Assembly: GCA_030435675.1 (NCBI GenBank)
Contig: CM059625.1
Coordinates: 10,788,001-10,852,000, forward strand
Length of the DNA stretch: 64,000 bases
Origin: Steinernema hermaphroditum
Taxonomy: Eukaryota; Nematoda; Chromadorea; Rhabditida; Steinernematidae
Direction of reading: 5' to 3'
How positions within the stretch are numbered: position 1 is the first letter of the stretch; each line of letters begins with the position of its first letter. A program made the position numbers and the translations under genes. Below are positions 15,676 to 28,600 of the stretch, in pieces. The notes under the pieces are model-generated. The model saw only the letters and a list, made by a program, of their open reading frames with translations, was not told the origin of the DNA and ran no database searches.

Positions 15676-18600
15676 ATGGACGACAAAAATAAAGAGCTGT
15701 GCCCACGATTAATCGACTACCTTGTGGTAGTCGGCCGTCGAAAGCGGACACGCAATAATTCCTTCTCGCAAGCCAGCTTTGACGGAGAACCGACGTCAAC
15801 ACTTTTAACTCAAAACAGCGCCGGATTCGTAAGCAAGCCGGAACTTCTACGGCGGTACCCGACCGATGACCACAAAGATTTCGTCTTACCCACTGACGTT
15901 ACTGTGTTTTGCCAGCCAGAGGGATGCATCAGCTTGGGTAAGTGCACTAATGGGAGCATCCCACGCACAACTCGTTAAGGCCCCCAAAGAAGAGTACACT
16001 CGATTCGCGACAAAGTTTCGTTCGTATTTACACTTACCGAGAAAGATTCTGCGAAAATCCGTTACGGAGTTTGTATAAACTTCTTCCAACAGTGCGAGCG
16101 ACGCAGTAGCGCAGAGAAAAATGGCTCGGCTGCCGATCGACATACTCGGCTGAAAAGGTAACGGGGGAATGACAGCCTGGGAAGATTAGCGGCGAAAACA
16201 CGGAGCTCAATTAAAATATTCCTTATTGCAGAAAACAACCGACGTGCTCACTGACAAGTCTATGCATAATTAGTCATCACCCCTTCTTGTCAATATATAG
16301 ACAGTTGCTTGGGCTTCTTCATCAGCTCATCGATGCAGCCAACTTCCGCTGCAACCTTGACGACAACATCCCCAAGTAAACTTCGTAGTTCTGATATGTT
16401 CGTGAACCAGAGACACTTAAGGGACGCTGTGTGGTTAGTGCTCATTGGAAGATGGACCGACCCCATACCGGAGAAGGTCATGAACGAGATCAGACAACTC
16501 GAAACGTGGATCCTCATGCTTCTCAGTTCCCCGGTCCCTGTGCCAGGAAAGACAAAAGTGCAGCTGGATGTCATGCCCGAAGATATCGAAATGTCGCAAT
16601 TCGAGTTCGCGTTACCCGATCACACAAGGTTCTCCCTCGTGGACTTCCCACTCCATCTTCCACTGGAGCTCCTCGGAGTGGATACGGCCGTGCTCGTGCT
16701 GGCCGCAGTGATGCTTGAGTATAAGGTGCTTTGTCGAAAACTACCATACCTACTTGTTGCTTCTAGGTGGTTTTGCAATCGCGCAACTATAACGCAGTCA
16801 GCATGTGTGTATTGGCTTTAGTCGCATTGCTATATCCACTGGAATACATGTTCCCGGTGATTCCACTGCTACCTGCGTATATGAACTCAGCCGAGCAGGT
16901 TGGACAGCGAACACATTGCGTGATCTCCTCAATTATCCTCTTTACAGCTGCTTCTTGCACCGACTCCATTCCTAATTGGGGTTCCCGCGTCATTTTTCTT
17001 GCACCGTAAGATTAAAAAACTGCCAAATGATGTCATACTGGTGGACCTTGACACAAATGAGGTCACAATTCCCGACGACATGGAAATTCCCTCCCTCCCA
17101 GAACCTGATGTATCGATACTCAAGGCAAGCGAACGGAAAAACACGGAACACGAATTCTATACGCATAATTTTTCAGCAAAACTTCCGGAATGCGCTTGGT
17201 AAGATGACCAGCACGGCGGAAAACGAGCGTGGCGGGCAGCGAAGCAGCTTCGAAACGAGCTACGCTTCAGATAGCGATGAGATCGATGTCGCTGCGCGGG
17301 TTGCTATGGTACACGAAAGGTCCCAACGGTATTAACGATTATTAAACACCTCCATTGCAGATCCAGTTCTTCAACAGCCCCAATGTTTTCGCAAATTTTA
17401 GCGAACATACTCGCACCTTAAGGCTTTACCCACGCCCAGTTGTGGCATTACAGACAGAGTCATTTCTCAGAAGCCGACCACAAACAACACATTATATTAA
17501 GGATCTTTGCAAGTGAGTATTGACCAATGGCCTACGAGTCTAAACGAATGTGTTTAGAACACAGGCAGTTGAGTATTTTGCAGAATGCTCTCTTTGTCCA
17601 AGAAATGAGACGTACGTACGAGTTCAGACAGGAATTGTGTCTGCTGCACAGATTGGCGACAAGCCTAAGTGGTTCGCCGAGAATTTAATGCCACTGCACT
17701 ACACGGTATTTCGCGATTTGTAGAGGGGTCTTGCTTACGTTTACTTAAGACCTATCCGAACGATTCGACATTGGCAGATGCGTACCGGTTTTTTAATTCC
17801 AATCAGCACTATCGACCATCGGGTACATCCGTAGCCTTGTGCTTGAATACTTTCCGTGTTAAGACTCGGATGACGAAGACAACGGTAGCGACATGGGATC
17901 GAGTTCCAGTATCGACGAGATGGTTTTTGACTCTTCGCAGAGCGAGTGTGAGCAGTCGCTCGAGACATCGAAACCGTTGGGAGAAGTAAATTACGTTTAC
18001 AAAGAACCCCTTCGCCTCGAATTGCCTCTCAGTGATAGTGCGCAGTCAATACACAGTTCGGCGAGCAGCGGGAGGTCGGCTAATTACATTCGACATCTGA
18101 ATAGAAAAGCGCCTTTAGGAGTAGTCCAGGATCATCCGTGTCCGCTTCGGCGTTTGACAGCGAAGCGGACATTGCGCGAATGGCTGCGAACTTGGTGCTT
18201 AAGTCCGACTCTAAGGTGAGCGCTGAGAAGAGTTGTAAGGCAAATCACCTGTTGATTATGCTACCTGTTTTTGTGCACTGCTAAATCCTTCCTTTTAAGG
18301 GCGACTTTTCGTTCGACCACTCGGGGGAACCTCTCATTCAAACCGATCTCAACGATAATACTCCAATCCAAACCCGTAAAGGAATAGCCTCTACGACGAA
18401 GGCGATTCTTTCGCAGCCGAATAGCAATAGCAGCACTCCCACAAACAAAACGCCCCCGTTTCGAGCGGTCGGTATGAAGGTAATGAGTCGTTTTTTACAT
18501 TAAATAGCGTACTCAATGTGTTTAGGGTCTGCACACGTTAACGGACTCCGGAGAGAAGATGCTGGGGCCGAATTTGATGAATGCCATCAATGGATATGCT

Positions 18601-21600
18601 GAGAAAAGCCATGATATGTTCAGCCAGGTAAACTGCAAGAGATGATTTTGTAAAAGGCTGCCTTTCAAGATGCTGACGAAAACTGCTCCCAAGGCTCAGG
18701 CACTGCGAGACAAAACAATGCGGCCTCTTGCCGCTGCGGCCGCGAACCGTATCGACAGTGGACAAAAGAAAATGTCCAGTTCGGCGAACACGGCCAACCA
18801 GCAGAGGTATCTTTCATTTGGTTTGTTTCTGAAACACACATTGGAATTGCAGCAAGAATCAACAAATGATGAGAGAAATTTGTGACCAAGTCGTTGCGGG
18901 GAACGGCGTTGGCATGTTCGCTTATTCGCGAATGAAACGGTTAATGGAGGACGAAAGTTTGCGGGAGTTAGTGTGCTCGAAATTAAACCTGGGCCTTGAA
19001 GTGAAGAAACGCGAAGATGAAAACGTACAGGACGTGGTAAGCACTGCAATGCACAGTTTCCATCATCTTTATTGTTTGTGTTTAGCCCCTAAGCCCGTCA
19101 CAGTATAAGGGGTATTTGAAGGTTCTCCAGTCGTGCATCCAGGGTCTTGAGACTTCGTTCAACACACCGGGCTCCAACGGTTTAGCATCTGTTTTCCACG
19201 TCCTCGAGATAGCTCACACTCATTACTTAGCATCCGGAAATGGTGCAATAACACCTATTAGCGGGGTAAATAGTCAGGTAAGTCGCAATGTCAAGCACGG
19301 ATTTATGAACGGTTTGTTAAGGCTGGCACACCTTCAACATCATTCCACGATTTTCAATCTGCGAATCTTGTTAAGCTACCCGCGACATCTTTCGACACTC
19401 GACAAGGGACGTCGTCGGCGGCTCCGGAAAGAATAGGTAGAAGGCCTAGTGAGCCACCCTCGGCTCCCCCGCCACCACTTCCACCTTCAATCCCGCCGAG
19501 GCACACAGGCATAGAGCTTCCGAAAGGTGTTCCTCCACCTCCTCTACCTCCCAGGCCACCGCCGCCTCGTCAAGAGTCTATCATCGAAAATAGCAAACTG
19601 CAGACTCAGCGAACCATTGACAGCGATCACGAGAGCTCGACGACTGGCCCACCTCAAAACGGTCCAAAGGCAAATGGAGACGTGCAGTCAAGTCCAAAAC
19701 ACCAGGATGCGAACAGTGCTGATGAAGTCAAGAAAGTGGAAGCAGCTTCAAACATAAACGGCAACAAACAAACCGCAGAGGAGTCAACATCAAAAGATCC
19801 GAAAAAGAATCGGCAGGTGCCCTCAAAACCAACGCTTCCTCGTTCACTTCCTGTCGACAAGAACAGTCTCGCTGCGTCCACATCACCACAGGAGTGCAAC
19901 AAACATTACCTTTATCAGGATTTAATCTGTATGGCGCTAAATTCCATCAATTTACAAGGAACACCCTCAATTTCAGTACCACACCAGAATCCTTTGTGGC
20001 AAAAGATGGTTTTCTGGGAAAATGCTTTCTTCGATGTCGTCGCCCAAGAGCGAGACATCGTTGGCATGGACCAGGAACCATCCGAAATGATTGACCGTTA
20101 CGCGGGCTTGGCAGATTGCGAGAAAAAGAGACTGGAACTCGAAGAAGACAGACTTCTTTCGACCCTCCTTCACAACCTGACAGCCTATATGATCATGTGC
20201 GGCACAACACAAAGGGCAATTCAACAGGTTCGTTTCTGGTTATCTTAGGAGAAACTAAAACATTGCTCAGAAAGTGCGTCGCCTCCTCGGCAAGGCCCAC
20301 ATTGGCCTTGTATATTCTAAGACTATCAACCAACTTCTGGATAGCCTCCCTTCCCAACAAGGAAACGGAATTCCGCTGAAGCCGCTGGGCAGTAGGCTCA
20401 TACAGAAATATTCCTTTACAGTTCATGTGGGATCAAATATCAATTGTCCCATGATGTTCATGGAGGTGTGCGACGATGCAGTGGTACTTCGTGCGGTGTC
20501 CGGGGCGGTCTCCGAGAGATGGTGGTATGAGAGGCTTGTAAATATGACTTATTCGCCGAAAACTCGCGTCTTATGCCTTTGGTTAAGACGAAATGATGTT
20601 GAGCAGGTCGTACTTCACAAGTTCTACACAAAGAGAGTAAGACATCTCCAGTTATATGTTGATACAACGATTTTGCTATTAGTGCCGGGAGCTTTACAAC
20701 TGCATGAAGGCCGCAATGGAACGAGCCGCAGAGCGAGGGAAAGTCGCGGTGACAGGCCGAAATCTGTGTGGAGACTTCACAGTGCACGACACGGACTCGA
20801 ATCAAGGCTGTATTCTAACTGTGCGAATCGATGGAATCCAGCTGCAGTTTGCGAACAAACAGGTATGAGCATTAACAGAGCTAGGGAGGAACTATGTGTT
20901 TAGCACTTTATTGAGTTGAGCAACATCAAGAAGATCAATACCTACGGTGGAAATGTTGTGGTGCTGGAGGAATACAGTAAGAAAATGCAAATTAAGTTCA
21001 ATTGCAACAGTGTTTCATTTCAGATCGAAAGAAAAAAGAAATCATTCAGCGACGCTTTATGTCGACTATGGTGAGTAACATTTCTCTTTTATTCTCAGCT
21101 CACAAGGATGGACTAACACTTTAACAGCACATCCTTCCTGCTCTTCTTAAACACCAAGAACGATACTGTGCTTACTTCTGATGTTTCGGAATGCCGCTAA
21201 ATTTAATCCAAATTGTTGATCCTTGCACCTGGTTGAACACGAATAGCATGGATTCTTTTCATTCGCTCAGAGACTAATGTCTCCCGATCAAAACTGACAG
21301 TTATCTGAGCATACTGTGCCGTGTAGTTTTTGTGTTCAGCCGTCCTGCACTCATTCAGGCTTCCTCCATTGCCTGGTCTCTCCACCGGGTCTTCAGCGTC
21401 ACTGCGACCCTCAAGTCCGAGTCTGGCAATGGCGAGCATAACCTGCTAACAAGTTGTGTACCGGTGCTGCGCGAAACGGGATACCCATTCGAAAGTAAAA
21501 TTGTTATACCGGTCGATGGATGTGATGATGAACCTCTCAAATAGCCAAAGTGTCTTATTCGGTTAGTCGCTCTCCCGTTCTCTCACTCTGTCGCTTGTCC

Positions 21601-21810
21601 GTTTCGGCATTTCCGCTTTTTTTCGAATGTCTGTCCACTTAGCCACCCTTTGTTAACAAACACTGACCTTCGCCCAGTATCACCACAACGCTTTACCAGC
21701 ATTGCCGATATTCGTTTCAGGCCGACCAAATCTGCTATGCCGTCCTTTGCGTCTTTTCGTTCGGAGCAGCGGCCCAGCATCGGAATCAGCAGTCGGCAGC
21801 CGAATCTTGA
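15676..21810 (+). CDS. aex-3 / MADD homologue: MADD / Rab3 GDP-GTP exchange factor (AEX-3 type, 1491 aa)
   Basis: Exons: 15676-15937, 15980-16157, 16232-16375, 16413-16725, 16767-16898, 16948-17124, 17177-17308, 17361-17512, 17558-17705, 17750-17822, 17864-18074, 18119-18215, 18300-18479, 18526-18627, 18670-18806, 18853-19036, 19086-19277, 19322-20227, 20271-20636, 20683-20862, 20904-20976, 21024-21070, 21721-21810. It activates Rab3 and Rab27 on synaptic vesicles. The N-terminus ([27 protein letters not shown]) opens the tripartite DENN module; core motifs are [21 protein letters not shown] and [15 protein letters not shown] Ser-rich acidic linker, the death-domain-like segment [19 protein letters not shown], a Pro-rich stretch from about 19440 and the conserved C-terminal block ([30 protein letters not shown]) follow, ending [10 protein letters not shown]. 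The intron after 17124 is GC-AG; the one after 16375 is only 37 bp. Length is near AEX-3 and human MADD. An alternative last exon may lie at 21128-21181. Confidence 0.95.
21128..21181 (+). CDS. Possible alternative last exon of the MADD gene
   Basis: After CTTTAACAG, 17 codons and a stop fit phase 0 after the exon ending 21070. The encoded tail ([17 protein letters not shown]) does not match MADD, whereas the exon at 21721-21810 encodes the conserved [10 protein letters not shown] end, so this one is at best a minor alternative. Confidence 0.25.
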   Translation, partial: HILPALLKHQERYCAYF

Positions 21811-22456
21811 AAACTGGTAGATTGGTGCAATTTGTGTTTTCCGAAGACATTATATTTTTCTAGTACATATATAGAGTGTTTTATTTTTGGATCTAGTTCA
21901 TGTGATTTGCATACATTGTTTGTGTATAATTCTCTCATTTCAACTCAAGTTACATTTAGTTACCGGGGTTCTCAGGGAAACCTAGTCTGATATCGTTATA
22001 TCGTGAAAGAACGCCCTCAGCATTATAGAAAAAGGCAGAAATAAATTTTGATAAAAAAAAACAAAGGCTCAACTTTAAGCCCTACATTTAAAATTGTGCG
22101 AAGCAAGGACTCTTGGGAAGTTCGTGGAAAAGTTACGCAACACCAAGTAGCAGCGAAGTGTAGGGATAGACGAAATGACAAGATCACTAAGGACATGTGA
22201 AAAGGATAACTTCCGGATATTACGTTCAACACCGTAAAATACGCAAGGGTGCGGGGGAATATGTGCGGGATTTCATGGGATTCTGATGATTAGGCTGTAA
22301 TATAACAGTAAACGAGCAGTTTGTTTGGTGGCTATGTGAAAGCGGAACTAAATACTCGCTCCATTCTGAAAGATTTGCCGCGGGCAGCTAAAATGGTCGC
22401 ATGAGTCGAGAAGTTGGCGGTGGTGTGCTGGCTGGATTAGCGCTAAACATGCTGGT
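21811..22456. other. Convergent intergenic region
   Basis: AT-rich sequence between the ends of the MADD gene (+) and the RING gene (-). A direct extension of the RING gene into 22380-22450 can be forced only with a 34 bp intron and is not supported. Nothing else is seen. Confidence 0.4.
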
Positions 22457-23056
22457 TTAGAAGATGTTATGGATAAACAACACACAAGGAAAGCAGTCCA
22501 AGAGACAGTCGACTACTGCAGCTGTGGTTCTGTCCTGTATGGTGGTAGACATCGCGGATCGACACTAAAATGTCATCAGCTGATTGCTAGCCTTGTACTA
22601 TTTTAATTTGGAAACTCACGGTAGGGCAAGGAGGCAGTGTTCCTGGCGGACGCGCGGACCGCGACCAGTGGTCAATCGTCAACGATAGGCATCCCGCGCA
22701 GAATCTGTGAGCACAAGGGTGCGTCCTAAGTTGTAGTGGCCTGGGTGTGAACAAAACATTGATGCTTACATTACTGGCTTATAGAGAAGGCCACGACAAA
22801 TGGCACACTTCAAAATTTCTGCGACTTTTGAGGAGAAGCCTAGTTGCGCTTCTTTTTCTTCCTGGGCACGAATCCGTTTCTTAGATGGATAGAGCGTTTC
22901 TTGACCCGTAACATCTTCGATAATTGTTATAGGATCTGAAGCAGATCCGGTGCCCCTTACGATGAAGCTTTCGACCTTTGGAGGGAGTTGTGCTTCCGGA
23001 TGGTTCGTTGCCTGGACGAGTTTCACGTCTTTATCGCGCTCACTGTTCTGCATCAC
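22457..23056 (-). CDS. RING-finger E3 ubiquitin ligase, small (166 aa)
   Basis: Three exons: 23056-22770, 22725-22620, 22564-22457; introns of 44 and 55 bp with GTAAGC and GTGAGT donors. The RING is assembled across all three exons: CAICRGLL, then CAHRFCAGC, then CPTCRS, which supplies the C3HC4 zinc ligands, with a long Ser/Arg/Pro insertion before the last pair. The spacing and the CPTCR end resemble CHFR/RNF8-type RINGs. About 80 residues precede the RING: charged, without FHA or other domain, and containing ITIIEDV, a SUMO-interaction-like motif. The family beyond RING E3 is not settled. The stop at 22457 is the first in frame; the C-terminus could differ if another exon follows. Confidence 0.75.
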
Positions 23057-23744
23057 TTATATTCTGAACATAATTCAAATATAATTTACACGTATTTTAG
23101 GCTTCACAGGGACTAACAAATAAGTATAAGCAACCTGTAATGTTTCATAACGAGATCGCCTGTCACTACATCATTATACGTCAGAATAATCGTCAATAAA
23201 CATTATACCTAAAATCGAAAACACTACCGTAGACGACGACGAGTGCGTACGTCAACAGATCTCCATGGCAACGAAATTCAAATTATATGAATCAGGAAGC
23301 TGTCCCACACATTCGTCCTCGCGCACATGGGAAACTTGGCAAGGCCACTTAAAGGAAGACCACCAACTGTGGAGCTACCGTAGTTTTCGAATACAGAGTT
23401 GGAAATTGCAAACATTTTTTTTCGCAACATTTGCAAACATACATCGAGCATATAGTCGAATTAGAGGATTACCACATGCTGTTTTGCTGTTAGAACTGTT
23501 TGTGCACACTGTTGACCACGGGGACGACCACGATTTCATCCATTCTTGTTGAATGTCGGTTCATTTAAAAGTTTTATTTGTTCTTAGACAAGTTTTATGT
23601 TATATTACATGACACTGCAACAAGTAAAAAAATTAAAAGAACAGGCTGCATAAAATTATCTTCAATACTTCTTAAGATGAGATCATTGCATCTACCCTTG
23701 AGAGTGTCAAACCGTTGCTTCTACCCGAAAAAAGAGTGCTTCAG
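23057..23744. other. Intergenic region
   Basis: Upstream flank of the RING gene and downstream flank of the GPCR gene, both on the minus strand. The hexamer TTTATT at 23573-23578 (AATAAA on the minus strand) could be the polyadenylation signal of the GPCR gene. No coding exon is recognised. Confidence 0.4.
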
Positions 23745-25695
23745 TCATGAGGCATTTGTGGCCGATACGTAAATTTCAGTCATAGCCGTGCTGTTTTCAT
23801 CGTAGATCGGCCCGCTGTTGTCGTACGTAATCGTGGAACAGCGCTTCTGAGAAAGTGGCAGAAGCTCTTCGCTGTTCTCGTCCAGGTTAGTCATCGGAGC
23901 CGTTAATCGTCGAGCGGCTCCATTAATTGATGTCGTCTTTCCGTTCGAAGTTCCGTCTGCCATTACCATCGCGTATCTGCAATTGGTGATTAACACAGTG
24001 ATCTTCTGATGGAGCTGTTACCGCCGAATCGAGTTGGTTGGCGTTCCCTTCCTCAGACTGACAGCTGCACTGTTTTTCCTCCTCCGCGAAATCATAAGTT
24101 GAACTGTTTCTCGGAATTGCTGAGACATGCCACAGTATATGGCAAAGCGGAAGGGATACGAAATGACTATGAGGACATTTCTTAAGAAATAGACTTTTGC
24201 TTTGACTCATTGAGCAATAGACCCACCTGATGATGAGCAGAACGTTCATAACATGATAGTACCGTAGTATAGAGCTCACTTGAAAGGCAACGGAACCTAC
24301 GTGAAGAGAGAAGATAAGAGCTGCGGGAATCTCAGTCACCAAAAATAACAAAATAACAACAATAAGCATTCGAGTATTCTGAAAGCAATGTTTGAAAACG
24401 GCCTACGTCATCGGACACGCTTACTTGTTTAAGACTGCGTCTCGACTCGAATACCGTACTTCCACGTTGTTTTGTGAGACGGGCTGCACCCACGCGCTCA
24501 GTGCTGTTCTCCACACCATTCAGCTCGAGCTCCGGGAACTTTTTGCGTTTGGACCTACATTGCACATCATTGACCAAAAACATCACGCAAAAATTAATTA
24601 ACCTCGTAAGCAAGTCGAGATGACGCTTATCGGCTATCCGAATGGCGACGATTAGTTTCCATGTGAAGACAACGAGGAGGATACACGGAAGTGTGTGAGA
24701 CAGCAAAGTGTGCAAGCCGTATATGAGATAGTAGTAGAAATTGTTCCCGACGTATCGTATGAACGCTGTTTTCACTCGGACACATGTTTTGCGAGTGGCT
24801 AAAGGAAATCAACAAGGTCAACAAAGCTCAGAACGTTGTGTATTTCTCACCGTTGTTCTTCGTAATTTCAAATGACTCATTGACCGTGGCGAAAGTGTCC
24901 GGAGCGTAAAGCCAGACAGAACACGCGGCAATAATAACAATTGCCTGTAAGGAGCTTTTTATTAACTATCGGACATCAAGCCTGCGATAACCTGTTTGCT
25001 CCTTCGGAAATTACATAGCACGCGAACTCTTTTCGGAATGCATATGTAGATATATCGCTGTACTGCGAGGTATACGGTAAGCCAAATTGCGGCTGTGTGA
25101 AAAATTGAAGGCATGATGGTGGCCATGTAGGGGAACATTGTGCACCAGAAGGAGGGTAGTCCCTCAATTTGGTCTGTGAGATATCCTGAAGAACTTGTAG
25201 AACTACATAACTACTAATTCTTGAAACTACTTGCCTTTGAAAGTGTAATAGTATAGAAGCCATGGAAGACACGATAATCCGGTCAGGAGTTCGGTCACTG
25301 CCATAGCGAGCAGAATGTAGTTCGTCGGAGTTCGCAGATTGTTCGAAGACAAAACGGCCACAATGAATGAATTTGTCGCGAGTGTTATAGCCACGATGAA
25401 TGGCATTACATATCCATATAAGGGCAATGCCCACGATAGTGGAACCTGAACACTATTGCGGAAGGAGTCAAACGGTCATGCCTACCATCTCGCCAATGAC
25501 GATCTCCCGGCATTCACTCCGATTGTAGCAGTCGTTGAGATCACGCATTGTTAAGAAAAGAAAATGAGCATACCAGTCGAGAAGACCACTATTACTCAAT
25601 CTGAAGTTACCGGATATTGTATTTAAGTGGACTATTATCGAAGTGCAAGATGCTATTAAGTTTGCAATAGTTCGTTCGGATTTAAGACACGTCAC
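23745..25695 (-). CDS. sprr-like: Neuropeptide GPCR, sex-peptide / myoinhibitory-peptide receptor-like (525 aa)
   Basis: Nine exons: 25695-25486, 25445-25235, 25185-24992, 24944-24851, 24798-24603, 24554-24425, 24378-24227, 24180-24022, 23976-23745. It is a rhodopsin-family receptor in the plasma membrane, probably neuronal, coupling peptide binding to G proteins. Key segments: YGYVMPFIVAITLATNSFIV (TM1), LRTPTNYILLAMAV (TM2), FHTAAIWLTVYLAVQRYIYI (TM3, with QRY in place of DRY), CVRVKTAF in the second extracellular loop, TRMLIVVILLFLVTEIPAA (TM6) and SYPFRFAIYCGMS (TM7 end). These match insect sex-peptide/MIP receptors and nematode SPRR/DMSR relatives. The cytoplasmic tail is long (about 115 residues), Ser/Thr-rich. 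The intron after 25235 is GC-AG. The start is uncertain: the second Met (residue 50, MRDLNDC) may be the real one, since the first 49 residues lack a domain. Confidence 0.9.
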
Positions 25696-28600
25696 GAGGA
25701 AATTTTAAAGACAGGAAATGACGACTTCGCGTCATACCAGTCTTGTTACTTGAATACCGTTTCTCAAGAAACTTATCAACATCGCCGGGAAACGTACATG
25801 TCCGTGTGACAGCGAGATATGAAAACGCGCTCAACTTCAGAATGGAAGCACGCCAATTGAGCTTGCACTAATAAAAATTTAGAAAAGTACACGCATTTGT
25901 ACATGAGATAAGTCAACATAAATCGTAAGAGAACAGAGAGCTTATTGCGGTGTCCCCTCTTACCTTTTTGCCCACGCAAGTGCGCGAAGAAGATCTGTAC
26001 AAAATTGATTATATCCGGTGCCATCAATTCGATGCGCACTTTTGCCGACCTACGCATTAGACGTAATTAGCCGCTTCACAACCGTAATTCAACCTTAACC
26101 TCCTTCCGCGGATAATGCTATGCATGAGCTAAGCCACTGTTCGCTTGATTGCATCCCGACACAATTAAGGAAGCGGTTCACTTCTTCGCCTAGGTCGAAC
26201 GTGCACCAGCAAAAAGCCGTTTCAAAAGAAAGCATTCCAATGTGACTATGGTTCGAACAGTGGGCACCTGGGGAACAAGCAAAACCAAGCGATCGTCTGG
26301 GAATTTCACACATCGCTGCCCTGTTTCTTCGCCTCTGAATAGATGTTTTTATCTCCGGCAACATAAGTCGTCTCCGCGTGGAATCGGAAAACAAGCAGAA
26401 TCCCTTTCGCACAGTTTTAATGGATAATTGTAGCAAACAAGTGCCCACTCCGAACCCTCAAAGGGATTCACGTTGCTGATATTTGTCTCTTCTCGGCTGT
26501 ACATTAGCCACGAATAATTCGGCTCTCAAGAGGGCTTCTAGAGGGAACCGCAAATCGGATTCGGGCATTACTCACAAACAATAACAATGACAACATTTTG
26601 GATTCGGACGTTTTCTAAACGTGAACCATCAGTGCATTTGTACTCATCACATAAGATCAGCAAGCTGTTAGCTAATATCAAAAGATTTCATCCAAAGACA
26701 GTCCATCAGAAAACGAGCGATGAATTTCGACTTCCATCGGTTGTCGCACAAGCTAACAAACTAATTCTGTGCTTGCATCCCTTAAAGAAAGGGGAATGAA
26801 AGTTTTAAACTAGGCCAATTTCTTTTTGTCATTAAATAACGAAGAGCGGAACGTGTTTGAGGGGTGGGCGAAGAAGGCCAGGATCCAGCACAAATATCAT
26901 ATGCACATTTGAGACGTTTTTGATGGGCCGGAATCTAATCTAATTTTGTGCAACTTGTACGCGTCAACACATCCTTCGTAACAGTTGAAAAGTCGCCGAT
27001 ATCAGAGAGCAGAACTTTGCATTTTAGACGCGGATTCAATAACAAAAATCAGTTCCGTTGAAGTGAAGCAGATTTGGATTTTCAATTCACTTAAGACTTT
27101 TCCGTCTCGGTACATTCGGAAAGCGAATTTTGGCTAAGCGGAAAGAGTGTTCAAACAAAGAAGATGACGGAACACTCATTTGATGCCGATAATAAGTGGC
27201 ACAACGAAACAACATGGCGTACTTCTCACGCACTTATTGCAAAAAAATCAGGCGGGCATTGGTTTTGACAGCTTCATAGCTCTCAGCCAGGCTTTCCCTT
27301 AATGAGACGAAGCATTTTATCTAACTGCGGGAAGCGAAAGACGTCTGGGTCTGTTTTCTTCTTGGCCGACATAGGTGAGTTCACACACGCATTGGGAGGG
27401 CGCTGATTACATAAGAAAATAAGACCGAAAAAATAATTAAAGCCGTGACCGACAGAGAGCCGAAATGCTATTGAAATTTGGCGGTTAATGAACGTAAGAT
27501 AGGAAGAGTCCTGTCTGTTGGGCGGTGCTGCTCTACGTGGGAACAACTTTGTGAGCAGCGTTACGAGAACCGCTTCCGGCAACTGGGCAAACTTCCTAAT
27601 GTTGCGTTACACTTTGGCGAGTGAAAAGTTTTGTCGGCGCGTTATCGAAGCTTATATGGCGTTTTCGGATGACAGACACAAAGATGAGCTCATGGAAAGG
27701 GAAGCAAACAGCGAAGACCCCGGTCAGAACGTCTTCACCTTTGAGGAAAAGAGCTTAGCGATGTCAATTTCATGCACTATGTGTACCTTTTCTAATCGAC
27801 AAAGACTTTAACACCCACGGTCATTAAGTAGTGAACGAAAGACGCCGATTATCTATGCTCTTTCCAAGTAGACTCTCAAGTGTATGACTCATAAGAATCC
27901 TCAGCGCCTCGCGCATGTGCCATTATCCCTCAGACGCTCTTGTCCGAAACGATTACATAATTTGGTGAAGTTCAAAACAAGTGAAAACAAACTGTTTGCG
28001 CTTGTGCTCATGTGTCTTCGGCTTTTATACATTCTTCGCATATTCATTATTACGGAAATCATTTTTGTTCGTTCGTTTAACTTTGGCATTTAATTAAACC
28101 TTGAAACACACATTTCCCTTAGAGACTGACCTAATTAGCCAGAAAAGTAAATATTTTCATTCAAAGTGTGCTAGGTTGGCTAAGCACCTTTTGAGTGTTT
28201 AATAAAGCCTCTGAAGAAGCGGAATTGTGTGAAGTAGGGACAGACTCAAACGCTGATGCGCGATGCGGACGAGTAGGTCGCCCATCAGGAAATAACAATT
28301 AAGAAAAGCGAGCCTTAGATCGATGACAGCGGATTTGTCAAATAGTCGGGATAACCGGCTGTCTCCTCAAAGTGAACTGAGCTTCTATGTTCTTTCATTC
28401 GGACTTTTCGCGTTACGTAATCGTTTAAAACCCTGTTTTCTGTCAACCAGACGTACGAAAACAAATCCGAGTGGATGAACGACAAATAAGGATATAGACG
28501 TTGCGCTTAAATGCGCATCAATTGATGAATGCTGGACACATAACTGATTGGTGCGAGAGGGTTAGTTAACGAAAAAGAACAAACGGGCGGTCGCCATGCA

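Noticed and set aside
17110..17124. GT donor (GTATCG) as an alternative to the GC donor in MADD
   Set aside because: It also keeps the frame but deletes five residues that align to human MADD; the GC donor gives a gap-free match.
22380..22456. Extension of the RING gene by one more exon
   Set aside because: It needs a 34 bp intron with a weak donor, and the added tail matches nothing.
26095..27811. Open frames of 97-117 codons on both strands (26095-26448, 27283-27582, 27518-27811)
   Set aside because: They overlap or abut on opposite strands, lack splice partners and known motifs, and are of a length expected by chance in 64 kb.
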